Shown here: positions 5,535-5,772 of the stretch, in pieces
Position numbering within the stretch: position 1 is the first letter of the stretch
Layout of the letters: each line of letters begins with the position of its first letter
Source of the DNA: Candidatus Nomurabacteria bacterium
Lineage (GTDB): Bacteria; Patescibacteriota; Minisyncoccia; Phycocordibacterales; UBA9973
Direction of reading: 5' to 3'
NCBI GenBank assembly: GCA_021413565.1
Contig: JAIOQC010000053.1
Span: 1 to 5,772 of the forward strand
DNA length: 5,772 bases
Notes under the pieces: model-generated
The model's database searches: none
The model's input: only the letters and a program-made list of their open reading frames with translations
What the model was told of the DNA's origin: nothing
Position numbers and translations under genes: made by a program

Positions 5535-5772
5535 TTAGTAAATTAGATATTTTTTAGGGTTTAATGATAAATCCAAGAAGTCATCGGCTTGTTCCTTCAA
5601 TTTCATTGATGAACTTTTGCCAAATGATACAACTTCTACTTGTGTGATTGTTTGTAGATATTCAACAAGTGGGACGTAGTCACCATCACCTGTTACTAAG
5701 ATAACTGCATCAAGTCGTGATGCCATCTTCATCGCATCAACTGCGATACCAACATCCCAATCTCCCTTTTTT
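5535..5772 (-). CDS. NYN-domain (LabA/DUF88-like) protein, C-terminal part
   Basis: The gene enters from beyond the right edge; the last 78 residues are present, with one extra base at 5772. The segment KKGDWDVGIAVDAM, followed by VILVTGDGDYVPLVEYL and VEVVSFG, matches the second half of NYN/LabA-type domains. These have a PIN-like fold with an acidic metal site, and several members act on RNA. Visible acidic candidates are the aspartates in GDWD, AVDAM and GDGD. The C-terminal DDFLDLSLNPKKYLIY resembles the usual ending of this group. The internal ATG at 5732 lies in the middle of the domain and is not the start. The stop codon TAA directly abuts the 119-bp palindrome. Its place upstream of pnp fits RNA metabolism, but the substrate cannot be told. 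Confidence 0.88.
   Translation of the reverse strand, partial: KKGDWDVGIAVDAMKMASRLDAVILVTGDGDYVPLVEYLQTITQVEVVSFGKSSSMKLKEQADDFLDLSLNPKKYLIY

Noticed and set aside
1..5772. UGA recoding (Gracilibacteria-type code 25)
   Set aside because: All main genes read through conserved domains with the standard code and tryptophan is encoded by UGG.

Overview
The window is an AT-rich stretch of bacterial chromosome in which every convincing gene lies on the minus strand. Gene content, compact spacing, weak or absent Shine-Dalgarno sequences and a membrane protein of a type I associate with Patescibacteria (CPR; Parcubacteria or Nomurabacteria-like) suggest such an organism. UGA is not needed as a sense codon, so the standard code fits. 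The lineage is an inference from style and gene content, since no rRNA or other marker gene is present.

In transcription order (high to low coordinates) the window holds: the C-terminal part of a NYN/LabA-type protein, entering from beyond the right edge; a 119-bp imperfect palindrome starting at its stop codon; a candidate promoter and a long 5'-leader hairpin; pnp (polynucleotide phosphorylase, complete); a single-pass membrane protein of unknown function 10 nt after pnp; a leader rich in inverted repeats; a complete DksA-family RNA polymerase regulator; a strong intrinsic terminator; and comM (YifB/Mg-chelatase-like AAA+ helicase). comM is split into two overlapping frames exactly at an ATTG tetranucleotide tract. 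The left edge is an 80-bp perfect palindrome that begins at base 1, covers the comM stop codon and contains a terminator-like core.

Functionally this is a nucleic-acid housekeeping group: RNA turnover (PNPase, with a NYN-domain protein upstream), transcription control (DksA type) and DNA uptake/recombination (ComM). No tRNA, rRNA, CRISPR array, transposase or toxin-antitoxin pair is visible. The most interesting material is noncoding: the palindromic element upstream of pnp, one arm of which could compete for pairing with the pnp leader hairpin; the dksA leader with mutually exclusive pairings; the tetranucleotide tract splitting comM; and the edge palindrome, which is probably an assembly fold-back around a real terminator.
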